Positions 38,660 to 50,600 of a stretch of DNA of 64,000 bases are shown in pieces; within the stretch, counting starts at the first letter, position 1, and each line of letters opens with the position of its first letter. This DNA comes from Onchocerca volvulus (Eukaryota > Nematoda > Chromadorea > Rhabditida > Onchocercidae): NCBI GenBank assembly GCA_000499405.2, contig HG738138.1, forward strand, positions 17,529,119-17,593,118. The letters are read 5' to 3'. The notes under the pieces were generated by a model. That model saw only the letters and a list, made by a program, of their open reading frames with translations. It did no database searches and was not told the origin of the DNA. The position numbers and the translations under genes are program-made.

Positions 38660-40237
38660 AAAATCAATTTAGCTTTTAAATATTATCTATTTCAGCCAAA
38701 TTAAAAAAAAAAAAGTGTTTACTGCAATTACTGCAGTATTTCTATTTTTGCCAGAATTGTTTCTTCTTCTCTTTGCCTTTTATGTTGTGCAGGTTTTATA
38801 AACGAATTTTATCAGAGACACAGCAACACTGTCGCCAACTAAAGGCATTTAAATTATACCGCCAATCTCAAATTTAGGATTTTTATTAATAAATCACCAT
38901 ATTATCAAATCGAATTAGTCAAACCTGAAGAATAATCATAAGCATGGGAAAACGGTTTCTTTGTTTATTGTATCAATTTCAGTTTCATTAAAGATAAAAA
39001 CAAATTTGATAAAAAAAACCGGAATGATCTAATATGACGCCAAGACTAAGATAATATTTTAACGAGGACAACATTTAAAGCGGTCCAAATTATTTAATCT
39101 TGTGTTCCTTGCAGATCGGATGCTCCTATATGATTCGAGTATGTACTGGAAACGCTGGAAGTAGAAAAGAATAGTAAGATATAAGAAATACCATGGAAAA
39201 AATTCCTATGAATTGTAATAAATGCGAGAATGGTAGCAGAAACTAAAAGATATTTTTGTGTGTGTTTTGTGATTTCGTGCTTATATTCTTGCAAGTACAG
39301 CATCATATATACACAGAAGCCAACATTTGCACGGTTACTCAATAAAAAATGAATTTGTTGTTGGCTGAAGTTTTTTGCAAGCAAAAGAGGAAATAACAGA
39401 TAAAAAACGTGTTTAATTGCAATGGAACAAGAAGAAATATCGATATTAGAAGTAAATTAAAATTTATTATCATCTGCTACTGCTACTGCAGCAATTCATC
39501 GAAGTGAATGAGGTTGATAACTGTATCAACATTAGTCAAACGAAATAAATTAAATTTTCTTTGCGGAACCAATTTTTGTTTGAAATTGATAATATCAATT
39601 CCGGAGCTAATTTTAAATGTTGATGAAATCTTTATGTTCTGCAAGTTGCGAAATAAAATATCGAAAGTATTGCATGATTCCCTGCTGTCCAGAAAAATAA
39701 ATCTAGCAGTAAGGAATTCCATCAATCCATAGGCCATTCATTTAAGTCAAATAAATATTTTAGGAGCAGATAAAGTATTCAAAAATCTTTTTCAATTAGC
39801 GAAATAATGATAATCCGATCAAATCGCCAAATCCCACAAAATTCTGACCAAAAAATCCGCGGAAATCTCTAAATCATCACTTCCGTTCTCTGCATATGGT
39901 AATTATAAATCAAAATATGATAAATATCTTGCCCTAGTTATACAAAAGAGATTTGTCCTAGTTAGATAAAGTCAAATCAATAGCTGCCTCGTTATATTTC
40001 GGTGATTTACGCAACAAACCTCACACTTAAAATCTAGCTTCTTTGTAGTTTATTTATAATTTGAGACGCTCAAATAATTGTATCCTTAATCTTCTAAACA
40101 TGTAGGATGAAAAAAAAAAACAGCCACCGCATATAACATCCCGCTTTACCATAATGTCTTTAAATTCTAAAATATTTTCCCTAATTCAGTCTATAGTAAA
40201 GCACCTTTCATCTAATGTCTTTTCTTTTGCTTTGTAG

Positions 40238-40338
40238 AGTTAGCCCCCGAAGAACGTCAAACATGGAAGATTACATCCTCGTCATCCTACATTTATTCAG
40301 ACGAATACAATAATCATACTATAGATCATTCAGTTTAG
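40238..40338 (+). other. Possible orphan terminal exon or gene remnant
   Basis: A good acceptor (TTTTGCTTTGTAG) is followed by an open frame, entered in phase 1, reading LAPEERQTWKITSSSSYIY then SDEYNNHTIDHSV and a stop. The composition is more protein-like than its surroundings, but no upstream partner exon was found and I recognise no family. It could be the last exon of a gene I could not assemble, or chance. Confidence 0.22.
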
Positions 40339-40530
40339 CCAAATTTTGTGAAGTCCGCATACCAGGTACTTATAAAGTTTCAAGTGTTATTCAGCAAGAC
40401 TAAATTTATTTTCTTCCCTTCCTGAACTGTATTCCAAAATCAATCAAATCCACAAAGAGCACCAAAATAGTTCAGATTTTAGCTGCAATGCTGTTAGTAT
40501 TATTGAGATTCATCATACACCAACTAGCTC

Positions 40531-40590
40531 CGGCCATTCAAACTCTGACTTATTATAAACAAGTACATGATAAGTCAGAGTTTGAATGGC
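40531..40590. repeat. Perfect 22-bp inverted repeat with 16-nt loop (pre-miRNA-like hairpin)
   Basis: The 22 bases at 40531-40552 (starting GGCCATTCAAAC) are exactly reverse-complemented at 40569-40590 (ending GTTTGAATGGCC). The 60-nt unit with 22-bp arms has the size of a microRNA precursor. The flanks CCAACTAGCTCC and AGAGTTGACTGG could pair partly, extending the stem with bulges. Transcription on either strand is unknown. A recent palindromic insertion is the alternative. Confidence 0.7.
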
Positions 40591-40764
40591 CAGAGTTGAC
40601 TGGTCTTGAATCTTTGCTAAATAAGATATATGATGTTCATAGTTTACAGGATAAACGAGCTCTCTTAATCATTTAAATTTCCGACATTCCGAAATGTTTC
40701 AAATAATTGTATATAAACTAAATCACAATACTCTATGTTGAAATTTCATCCTTCTCATATTGGA

Positions 40765-40770
40765 TTTATT
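40765..40770 (-). terminator. Poly(A) signal AATAAA after atg-5
   Basis: Minus-strand AATAAA 67 bases past the atg-5 stop codon. Confidence 0.45.
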
Positions 40771-40836
40771 ATAAGTAAGCTTGATGGAATTCATATAATT
40801 ATAAATAGAATCATTAAACAACAAAATATTCTATTA

Positions 40837-43107
40837 TTATTTTGAAGATGGGAGTACAACAATATGAATAAAATTATCAAGATATGAAAGATTTTGTATC
40901 ATCCAAATAAGAGGGGTTTTTAGGGGTATTTTAATACCATGAGAGATCACAACTGAATGAATTTCAACATTTACAGCTTTTAATACATCAGCAACAGTAC
41001 GTGCTCGATCTGACTCGTCAAAAGGCGTAATTAACGGTTGTTGAAAAGAACAATCAACCTAAAACGAAGTTTCTGACGAAATCGTCGAATACGAAAAAAG
41101 ATAACTTAGTTGTATTGATTCTTTTCGATACTTCATAGTTTAATGAGTTAATTTCTAAAATCAAAAAATCAAGCTATAAGATATGAGGCTCATTAAGCTA
41201 TAAGGATCAATGAGAATCATATAGCTAAGTTGTGGTTCTTTAAAACAGTACTCTTCTCAGTCTAGAATAAAATGATATATTTTCAGATGCCTTGCACTAT
41301 TTCATACTTCAATAAACTGCAATACATTTTCAGCTCATTTGAATGTTTCTTGTTAACCCTACAATGACAGGTAAATTAACGGGCAGAACCACATTACGAA
41401 TGTGCGACTATTTCGAACCATTAGAAAAAAAAAAAAAAAAAACAATGCTACCTGATAAATACGAATAGGAACATGTAAGATAGGTTCACTTTCACTAGCT
41501 TCCATCAGTTTCTTATTTATCGCCCAAAATTCATCAAATTTATCTGCAATGAAGCAACATACTCAAATAATTAACCTTAACAAACATTTCATAAAGTAAT
41601 CAAGCAATCCCACAATCCAATCTTCTTCTGCAGAATAGTCATGATAACTTGCTCCATTTTTTCTAAATTATTCATATTTTATACATTAAATTATTCATAT
41701 GTTACATTTTTTCTAAATTATTCATATGTTATACATGTTATATATATGAATAATTTAGAAAAAATGGAGCAAGTCATCATGACCATTCTGCAGAAGAAGA
41801 TTGGATTGTGGGATTGAATAAGAAGATTAACATTAAAATAAAACAATTCTCAAATAGCAAGGATAAATAACCATGCAGTATGCTGCTCCATAACTGTCGA
41901 TGTTCATCAACTTTCATCGAATTGACCACTCTAGCTTTGTGTTTCAATTGATCAGCTTCCTTAACTGATTGAATATATGAGCTCTCTAAGTCGTTGCCTC
42001 TGAATCGCATTACTTCTTTCGGCGAATCCTGATGTAAATCACGAGATAGAGTGATTATTCAACAATACATTTTCTTTTGCTAACATGTATGTACTTTACA
42101 TTTTCAGTATAGAGCTTACCGAGATCCAAGAAATAGAGATATTAATAGATAAGTCGGACCTACCATAAGAATCTCATAGAAATACAAGAAGACAACAAAC
42201 TTTAGTTTTCAGCACAATAGTCCATGGTAAAAGATCATCCGTTTTCAATAAATCAAATAAAACACCCACTGGATAATGCCTAAAACGATCAATATGAAAA
42301 CAATCTTCAAAATCCAAAAATCCTACTTTTTTTCCAAACAGTTTTAAGAAATCATTCGAACTGAGAATATAATAATATGTAGTAAGTTATGCTCTTCTCA
42401 AAATGAATGAATTACATCTCAAATTATATAAGTAATGTAAAATATTCAGAAAAGAAAAAAAATGGACAAGTACCATTTCAACGGTTTAGTGTTATATCGT
42501 AACCATACTGAATCTGCATCAAAATGGTCAACAACAGCCATAAAATACTGCAACACCCGTGGCAAAATCAGGGGAAAGTAACTCATGCCTGGAACCATAA
42601 TCTGAAAATTGCTGAAAAACTTCTCAATTCTGAACATGAAAACAAAAATAATAAGACTATCTTAATTTATACACATGATATCTGCTTGATATACCAGACT
42701 TATCAGTAATACTAGAAATATTATCGACTGGATAAGCAGTTTCTTAGCTAGTTTTGCTGATGTTCTACTACAGCATACTTTAGCATTAAACCTTTTCTAA
42801 TTATGTAGCCTTATTATACAGTGATATCTTGAAATATGAAAATTCTGCATTAGAAATATATTACTTAACGACAAATAGTAGATGATAATGCCAGAGGCAG
42901 AATATATTAGTATCAGCTGACAGAATGTTCCAAAACTTTTCATGCAAAATATATCTTGATGAAAAATTCAAAATCTAATGCGAGGAAATAGAAACTAACA
43001 CAAAATGGTTTGGCTGAACATTGGATGAATTCCAGTTTATCAAGGATAAATTGCACCGGAATACGTCCATCCCATAATTTCCGAGTGACCTCGTAATCTT
43101 GTATCAT
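40837..43107 (-). CDS. atg-5: Autophagy protein 5 (ATG5)
   Basis: ATG5 is covalently joined to ATG12 and, with ATG16, forms the E3-like complex that lipidates ATG8/LC3 during autophagosome growth. Six exons join in frame: 43000-43107, 42474-42601, 42201-42279, 41872-42028, 41452-41543, 40837-41058, for 261 residues (human 275). Landmarks are the start VTRKLWDGRIPVQF, PGMSYFPLILPRVLQYF, SVWLRYNTKPLKWHYPVG, LFDLLKTDDLLPW, SVKEADQLKHKARVVNSM, DKFDEFWAINKKLM, VPIRIYQ and the C-terminal PLIWMIQNLSYLDNFIHI. The lysine in SVKEAD, about residue 128, corresponds to human Lys130, the ATG12 attachment site, and is kept. CTCCAG lies 6 bases upstream of the ATG, a likely spliced-leader acceptor. Intron 4 holds a large hairpin, listed separately. 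Confidence 0.95.
41605..41816. repeat. Inverted repeat with 73-bp arms inside atg-5 intron 4
   Basis: The left arm 41605-41677 (from CAATCCCACAATCC) and right arm 41744-41816 (ending GGATTGTGGGATTG) are reverse complements with two mismatches, around a 66-nt loop. The loop holds another direct copy of the arm's inner part (TTTTTTCTAAATTATTCATA at 41657-41677 and 41706-41727). It would fold into a long dsRNA stem in the pre-mRNA. It may be a MITE-like foldback element or a local inverted duplication. Confidence 0.8.
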
Positions 43108-43207
43108 TGATTCCTGGAGTAGCGATTGCACCAAACATTAAGAGGAAACTGGAAAAGAATCAATTCCGACCCATCTTCATCTCCTGTACGACTCCGTTCT
43201 CAAACAT

Positions 43208-43288
43208 TTAGCCTTCCGAAAAAGCTGAAGCAGGTCCTTTAAGTAAGACAACTAAGGTTAAAATTAATAATCCCCTAAGAATCCTCAT
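43208..43288 (-). other. 26-codon signal-peptide-like ORF upstream of atg-5
   Basis: The frame MRILRGLLILTLVVLLKG plus ASAFSEG ends at a stop 100 bases before the atg-5 start codon, on the same strand. It has a positively charged start, a hydrophobic core and an ASA cleavage-like motif, exactly like a secretory signal. No donor that would attach it to a secreted protein was found. It could be a first exon of an unassembled gene, a decayed secreted gene, or an upstream ORF. Confidence 0.3.
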
Positions 43289-46200
43289 GTGAAGAACATA
43301 ACCTCAAACTGAACTCTTGGCCAATCCCACAGACGCTACACTCCACTCTCCTCGCTACACGCCACCATACATCAACCACAAACCCAATACACCTGCGAAA
43401 CAAGTGTTAGATGTATTGTGTCACTGTGACTGAGTTCTAATGAAATATTTGTCCCATAGCTTATTCTAGCAAAACGATGAGCTACTCCGCTCTGGATCAG
43501 CCTTATTTTTTCAAGGAAGTAAGGGCCTAACTAACTGCTGTTGGATAATTGTTTCTTGTGTCACTAATACATTCAATTAATCATAACATGCACACTACTT
43601 TATCGCTATTTTTAGATTAATTGTGTGATATTTTATACATTTCATCATATTACACTGCCAAATGAAATGCGATTGAATTTTACAAAAAATATGACAATTA
43701 ATAACATTTGACTGTTTTCTTCTAATTTTATGATATTTTAGATCCGAGATGACTTCAATCAATTCTAATCTTTTCGCGTTGAATATAAAGATATGATACT
43801 TGCATCAATTAAAAAACAGCAAGATTTTTCTAAAAATGCCAAGTATCAAATAGCAAATTACTCCATTTTATGCAGTAAATGACTTACAAGAATTTAACTA
43901 CATAGAAAAGTTTTTAGTAAACATCATCCTAAAAACCTTTCTACGTAGATAAATAGTTCATTATATGAAATTAAGGCATGGAAATGTATAAGGTGTCAGG
44001 TTTTTTAATGTATTAATAGTATTTATAGGAAAATTTAAGAAGACAGAAGTTATCATATGTATGTTTCCAAAAGAAAGAATTAAGAAATCATTACAATAAT
44101 TTTTTTGTTTCTTTTTACATCGATGGAATTTACAATATCTTAATAACTTTAATATTTAAAAACCAAGTATTAATTAAGAAGAAATTACTGATAAGTTAAC
44201 CCATACAAGGCTGGAAGTAGAATGTCGACCTTCAAATTACTTTTTAATTTTTTTTAAACCACTTTTTTTTTGAAATTATTTTTCGAAAACAACTCTTATT
44301 ATTATACTTTGTCATAATTCACGAAGTTCAAATGCACTGAATCATTAGTTTGGGCTGATTTCCGATCTTTTAGGAAAAAAATTCAAAAAATAAAGATTTT
44401 CTTCAAAAACTTTTTGCATTATATTTTATCTTTATTTTGCAGTTTGTGTGTATGTAGGTGTATGCGCGTATGCGTGTATATATCTGGATGAGTGAGGAAG
44501 CGTTTGGAATGAAAAGATGGAAAAAACGACACTCTATTTTGAAAGATTTTTCAAAGAATAATAGCTCTGCACACATGTTCGGAAGCATTACAACGGATGT
44601 ACAAACATTCAAATTGTTATCTTTATTACAATTTCTATGTTGAACGACTGATAAAACATTCTGGGATATATTTTCAACTGAAAGAAGAAATTAATGAGAC
44701 AAATTTCATTTTTCTTATTAAAAACGGGAAGAAGGACTATTGATGAATGAAAAAATGAGAAATGATGGGCGGAAAAAGGGAAAGATTTCTGTACTGTAAA
44801 CAATTGTTTGAGAAGAAACGTGAGGATTCGACGGAAAACTTCGTGAAATGCAATGATATAGAATGAAATGGACAACAGCAAGAAAAGTTCCTTCATCATT
44901 CAATCTCACTTGTTATTGGCCTAAGTGATGGCCGAAGTCATGCAACTGACTAATTAATTTTGATTCATGCAACATTGAATTCTGATATGAAGAACGAGAA
45001 CATTTTAACAATATTTCTTTCTCTTTTCTTCTTTAAATCTTACGTCACATTGCATCAGATTGCAAACTTCACCTAAGCTATGTTCTATTTTAAGAAGTAG
45101 CGATCTTAATCTTCAAGTCACAAATTATCAAATAATTTTGACTCAATTTTTTTAAATTAAAGATCAGACAGTTGAATAGTTAGTTTTTACGAAAATTTTG
45201 ATGTAACTATCAAAGTTAGCTTTATTCTTTTTCAAGTTTTTCATCATAAATCTTCCAAAACGGGATTAGTTTTGGATAATTTAAAATTTATGGAAACGAT
45301 CCATTCGATGTTACATTACCAAAATTTAGGTATGAATGAAGGAAAGATTTGAACAACAAAATCTATCGCTAATTCTAACTACCGATTGAGATGGACTTTG
45401 TGAGGTATATACGTTTTAAGACAGTTGCTGATATTATTTATATTCTGTTACAACACATACACTCTCTCAGGATTAATGCTAGAAAAGATTCACCAGTTAC
45501 TAACAGTTCCATCAGTGAACCACTTCTATTCTTACAACTTTTTGTGGATGAATTAGTAGGAAGCGATTTTTGATTCACTCAATGAGATGATCGTCTAACG
45601 ACCAATGATTCCTTCAGGATTCGGCTGCTTCATTTACTTGAAACAGAAACTTCTTTCATGCGTGTGTGTCAATGAAATCACTATTTTTGTTGAAATCACT
45701 ATTTCTGTAGAAATTTTAAAACTGTAATAAAAAGAAATAGAGAAAGAATGATATAAATTGTTTGAAGAAATGAAAGAAAGAGACAGAAGTCATTCATATG
45801 AATTGCTTGTTCGGCTAAAATAATTTCTAGTCTAATTCTAATTCTTTCTTTCTATTTTCCCCAGATAAGTTTATTTTCTCCATCAGTCCTCTTTTATCAT
45901 CCCTAAGTTTCTTTTTTTACTATGCTTTTTGAATTGCGATCATACTTTTTCCAATTTGCACTTAAATAGTAATCACTTGTGAATATTTATTTGTTTTTGA
46001 ATAATTTATAAAATTATTATTAATCTGCCTTATCAATCAGTAATAACAAGCCGCATAACTTGATATCTGGTTGATACTTCACGTGCATTAGCAAGTAACA
46101 CTTCAAGTTTCTGAGCCAGGCTAAGTTTTGCGAATTGAATTCCGTTAAATAATTCTCAGTCAAAAATATCCGTTCTTAATCTAATCAACTTTTCAGTCAG

Positions 46201-47310
46201 AAAAAAAAAATGGAAAATTTTGTAGATCTGGCAAAATTTCTTCACTTTGTTTCAAGTTTAATCCATAGACATGGTAAATTTAGTAAGATTTCGTTAGTTT
46301 ATAATGTAGAGTTATCAAAGATCTAATCGAAATATCTCGAACAAAAATATTCCAAAAAAGTTTCCTTTTACAATTTATAAGTTTCTTCATTTCATAACAT
46401 TTCTAGAAATTGAAGAAAAGAATTGGCAAATTAGTTTATCTCGTTCTTTTCCTGTTTACTTATATTATTTTGAAAAAAACTTATCTTGAAAATATCATGT
46501 GAAAAATTCATTGAAGTCTTTTTTTTGAGGACTAAAATTAGCCAACTGAACTGAAATTGTGAGCACTTCAAGTTGATTTTTGAATATGCAACACGTTTTT
46601 TTTTTTTTTTAAATAGATGAGAAGCGATGGGAGGGATAGAAGAGACTTATCACAAAAGTTCATCGCCTTGATCATTTTATGCTATCTGATATACTCAGAA
46701 CAAACTTTGATTAAGAGCTTTAACTTGAGATTACATAGTTAGAAAAAGTTTGTGAGAATGAAATTGCAAGTTTTTCTGTCAGCATTTTTTGTCATTCTAT
46801 AAAAAGCAATATCAAAAGCAAATTGACGGATTTCAATAATTCGATAAACTGTTATTAACTCTATTTGATTATCTTTTTCTGGTCGGAATTTATGAAGATT
46901 TCTTTTCTGTTTTAGCACAATCTGTCCCATATCAACTTTCAATTCAAATGCGGAAAAATGTTAAAATTTGCAGACTATCTATCATACTCTTTCTATTCTT
47001 TGAATTGACAGTTTTCCAAACTTCATTTTAATTCTAATTTATTTTCAAATTTCGATTTTTCTTATATGCATTCGTAGATGGCGAGTCATTGCTGTAACTT
47101 TATTGGAATGACTTATATCGTTTTAAAATCCATTAAATTCGAAATATCTCTACGTATATGCATGTTCGTACAGAAGAGTGAGTAAGATGAAGTTGGTATA
47201 ATATGATTTGTTCTGAAGTTTTAAAATAACACTTAATGTTGAAGAAAGAATTTTGTGGGCAGCATGTATGTTAGAGATATAAATAAAGTTCGATTCGAAG
47301 CTCAAACTTC

Positions 47311-47348
47311 TGTTGCTGCTGTTGTTGTTGTTGTTGCTGGTGCTGGTG
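47311..47348. repeat. TTG/CTG triplet-rich tract
   Basis: An imperfect run of TTG, TGC and TGG triplets about 340 bp upstream of the unc-87 start codon. Confidence 0.7.
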
Positions 47349-47475
47349 ATAATAGGGAAAAGATGTTAGTTAACCAGCGATTGCTTATCAAAGTTCTCTC
47401 GACGCTTTTCAACATTTTGAACTGAAACGATACACTTCAGGTCATACATCTCCACTAACAAAACCAGCCACCATT

Positions 47476-47478
<3 letters not shown>

Positions 47479-47538
<60 letters not shown>
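47479..47538. repeat. (AC)30 dinucleotide microsatellite
   Basis: Thirty uninterrupted AC units beginning after TTTAT, 147 bp upstream of the unc-87 ATG and therefore in its promoter or 5' UTR. It is long enough to be length-polymorphic. Confidence 0.95.
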
Positions 47539-47544
<6 letters not shown>

Positions 47545-47685
47545 AGCTGCATGTAAAAATTTCAGATTTAACTGAAGCAGAACAGCCCGCAGGTGGAACA
47601 AAGCAACAAGCCTGAGCATAACAACTTTTAGTTAAAGGATTAGTTAGTAGAAGCTTGGAAGAGCAGAAATCAGTAGAAAACAAGC

Positions 47686-50600
47686 ATGGCCGATGAGGAG
47701 GACATCGTAGATGAAGCTGAAGAATCTCAGGAAGATGAGGAGGAGGATGCGGGAGAAAATGCATCGGTAAGTTATTGATTGTTTCTATTATTCTTCACCA
47801 TTAAATTATTCGACTTATTTCGATCAAACTGATTGTATTTCCAGTTGGATGCCCAGAAAATTACTCCAAAGAAATTACTTGCTGCTGTTGGTAATGTGAA
47901 AGCTATGTGCTATCGATGGTGTAGCATTACCATTTGAACATTGAAATTTTAAGTCCTAATTGCTAGGAAATAACAGATATATTCAAATGTTGTATTTTAT
48001 TTTTTTTTTAGTGTCATAATAATATTTGAATATATATTAATTCATGGTAGCAGCTGAGACACAGTTAAGAACAAGAAAATTCTGCAATTTTTGAAATTAA
48101 TTGATGCATGAGAATCCGTTGATTCTTATTTATTTGACTACCAAATATCACATATAGCATACAATCCATGACAATATTTTACATTGTTTATCTTAATTTT
48201 TAGCTAATAACACATTTTACAAACAAATATTTTACATTCTGAATTACTTTTATTCCAAAGAAGTGCTTACGATTAAATTTTTTTTTTTTTTGTTGAAAGT
48301 TTAAATTTATGTAGTTCAAAAGCAATTTCATTCACCAGATTTGCTTAGGATATATTTTTAATACTATAACAGTATTTGAATATAATTTAAATATCAACGC
48401 TCCTCTTCAGATGCCCAATAAACTTTACATTATTGCTAGTTTTTGAAAATAAATTAGTAAGAAATGAATTCGTACAGTCTGTTCCAGATGTATTTTTCTA
48501 TTTCAGGAAGATGAAGGAACTAAGAAAGAAGACGAACCCAAGGAAGAAGCAGTCGTGAAGCCTCCACCACCAGTTGGCATTAAAAGTCCAACACCTGGTG
48601 TGCCGTATGCCGTACCAGAACCATCGAAGTCGGTTCAGCGACGTATGGCAAATTATTCAGGTGGTAAACCATCAAAGCATGATAAGGATAAGTTGATGCG
48701 CTCCGAAGGCATTATTCCCATCCAGGCTGGATCCAACAAATACGCATCACAACGGGGAATGACTGGTTAGTAAAAAATATAACAAAATCAGAAATAAAAA
48801 TTGATTTGAAAATCTGTGATTTTTAAGAAGGTAAAATATTCATATTCTTCTTACATGCTTTCGAAAAAACAAAAGAGACTAGAAAAATGCTAGCTTTTTT
48901 ATTCATTAATTTATCATTTTTGTTCATTAATTTATTCATTCAAATGCTTAATTTGCTTTAATTTATTAGAAGCATTTAAAAAGGCAGACATTTTTGGAAT
49001 TTTTTAGAGAATATATCAAAGTATTTTTTGAATTTTTATTTGGGGATAATTTTCGAAAATATTCCAGATTTGTGAATTAAGTTTAAATTAAAAGAAACCC
49101 ATACACTAATTTAAGAATTAATATTAGATATGATTAAGAATACTGACTTCTTTAACACTTAGCATGTTGAGAAAAAGTGACGGACAGTTCTATTATCTAA
49201 ATTTGGCTACAAAAAAAAAGCCGAGATTTTGCATATTTTGCTTCTTCACATTTTAATTGAAGTCACAGCTAAAAAGTATGCTTGTTACTGCAGAAGACTA
49301 ATCAAAAAATATTCAACAAATGATTTGATGATAATGTCAGTAAGACCATTCGAAATATTGCCATGTGACACATCATTCGGTATCAACTTACCAATCCTCT
49401 GAGTATTTTGGCTATTTATTTTTTGAATGAGAATATTTGTATTGTTTTACGGGATATTTAAATTGATTTTAGCAATTGGGATATTAAGAGCAGCTGTTAT
49501 TTCCCAACGACATGAGGAACTTCATATTTTTCTTCTCATTCTTTGTCATTGAAAGATGAAGTGCCAAGAAAAATATTTATTTCGGTTCCATTCTCTGAAT
49601 ACTTCGTACAATTCCAAATTATTTTATGTTTAAAAATTTGTCGCTCAGTTCGAAATATCTTACGGCATCAGCATAATTGAAAAATTTAGGCAGTGAAATT
49701 AACTAAGTTTTAGTCACGTAAGTGAATTGATACATAAAAAGTACATTGCGAGTAAAAAACCTTCGATTCAATGATTTCAGGCAATAAAATCGCATTATCT
49801 CAGTTACCATATATAGTATAATGAACTTGTCATAAAAATGCAGGAAGATTTAGCAATCAGCATACCTGAGAAAAAGTAGTAAGATGTGAGATTATATGAT
49901 AAAAGATAAAGATTCTGATAGATTATAACAAGAAATTTAAAATATCAATGATAACACATTTTGTATAAGGGTATTGATTGCTGAAAATTATGAAATAGGT
50001 TTATAAAGTTATCGAAATATGCGACAGCTACCACTTTAATTATTATGAGAATAAATGACGAAAAATTGGATTAGGTTGGAGAAGCGATATTGATTGACAA
50101 TACGTCGGAAAGCAAAATCACTAAAGATTTAACTCAAATTCTTTTCCCAAAAATGTAATCTTTGGAGAGTGGAGATTTGCAACTAAATTTATCAGTTTTT
50201 ATTTCAATTTTTGTCCTGTTCAGTTTTCAATTTCTATCATATCTTTTTCAAAAGTATTTTTATAATCTGATAATTAGCATTGAATGTCCTAGAATTTGAG
50301 TAGATGAATTATTCCATTCATATCCTTCCTGCGCACACATGTGACATTCAATGTCTATCATTTTTTAATCTATCGTGTTTACTATTTTCACTTCATTTAT
50401 ACATTTAAAAATTTGTTTTGAAATTTTATAAATTTTGCAAATCACCTTAAAAAAGAATAATTTAGTAAACTTCTTGTTAAACTTGGTAAAAATTCCAGGT
50501 TTTGGTGCTCCTCGCGATGTAATCGACAAAATTAAGGCGGATAACTTGCAGGAAATTACGGATGAGGAAAAAATAAAGAATCTGAAGCAGTCAACTTGGC

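Larger units (their letters stand above)
36884..40836. other. Large intergenic region, upstream of Kunitz gene and downstream of atg-5
   Basis: About 4 kb, very AT-rich. It contains a tandem 22-bp duplication (38616-38659), a possible orphan terminal exon (40238-40338), a strong perfect hairpin (40531-40590) and a minus-strand frame at 39094-39384 with one hydrophobic stretch but no recognised family or convincing splice context. Nothing else was recognised. Confidence 0.5.
43108..47685. other. Large intergenic region between divergent atg-5 and unc-87
   Basis: About 4.6 kb. It holds a short signal-peptide-like frame upstream of atg-5 (43208-43288), a purine-pyrimidine alternating patch (44449-44482), triplet repeats (47311-47348) and an AC microsatellite (47479-47538). 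Open frames such as 45391-45573 and 44403-44899 have no family resemblance. It presumably contains the muscle promoter of unc-87, but no known element was identified. Confidence 0.45.

Noticed and set aside
39094..39384. 96-codon minus-strand ORF with a hydrophobic stretch
   Set aside because: No recognisable family, no clear partner exons, and composition typical of AT-rich noise; several conflicting splice readings were equally possible.
40488..40676. 62-codon ORF (MLLVLLRFIIHQ...) over the 22-bp hairpin
   Set aside because: The reading frame runs through both arms of a perfect inverted repeat, no acceptor or family match exists, and the hairpin explains the sequence better.
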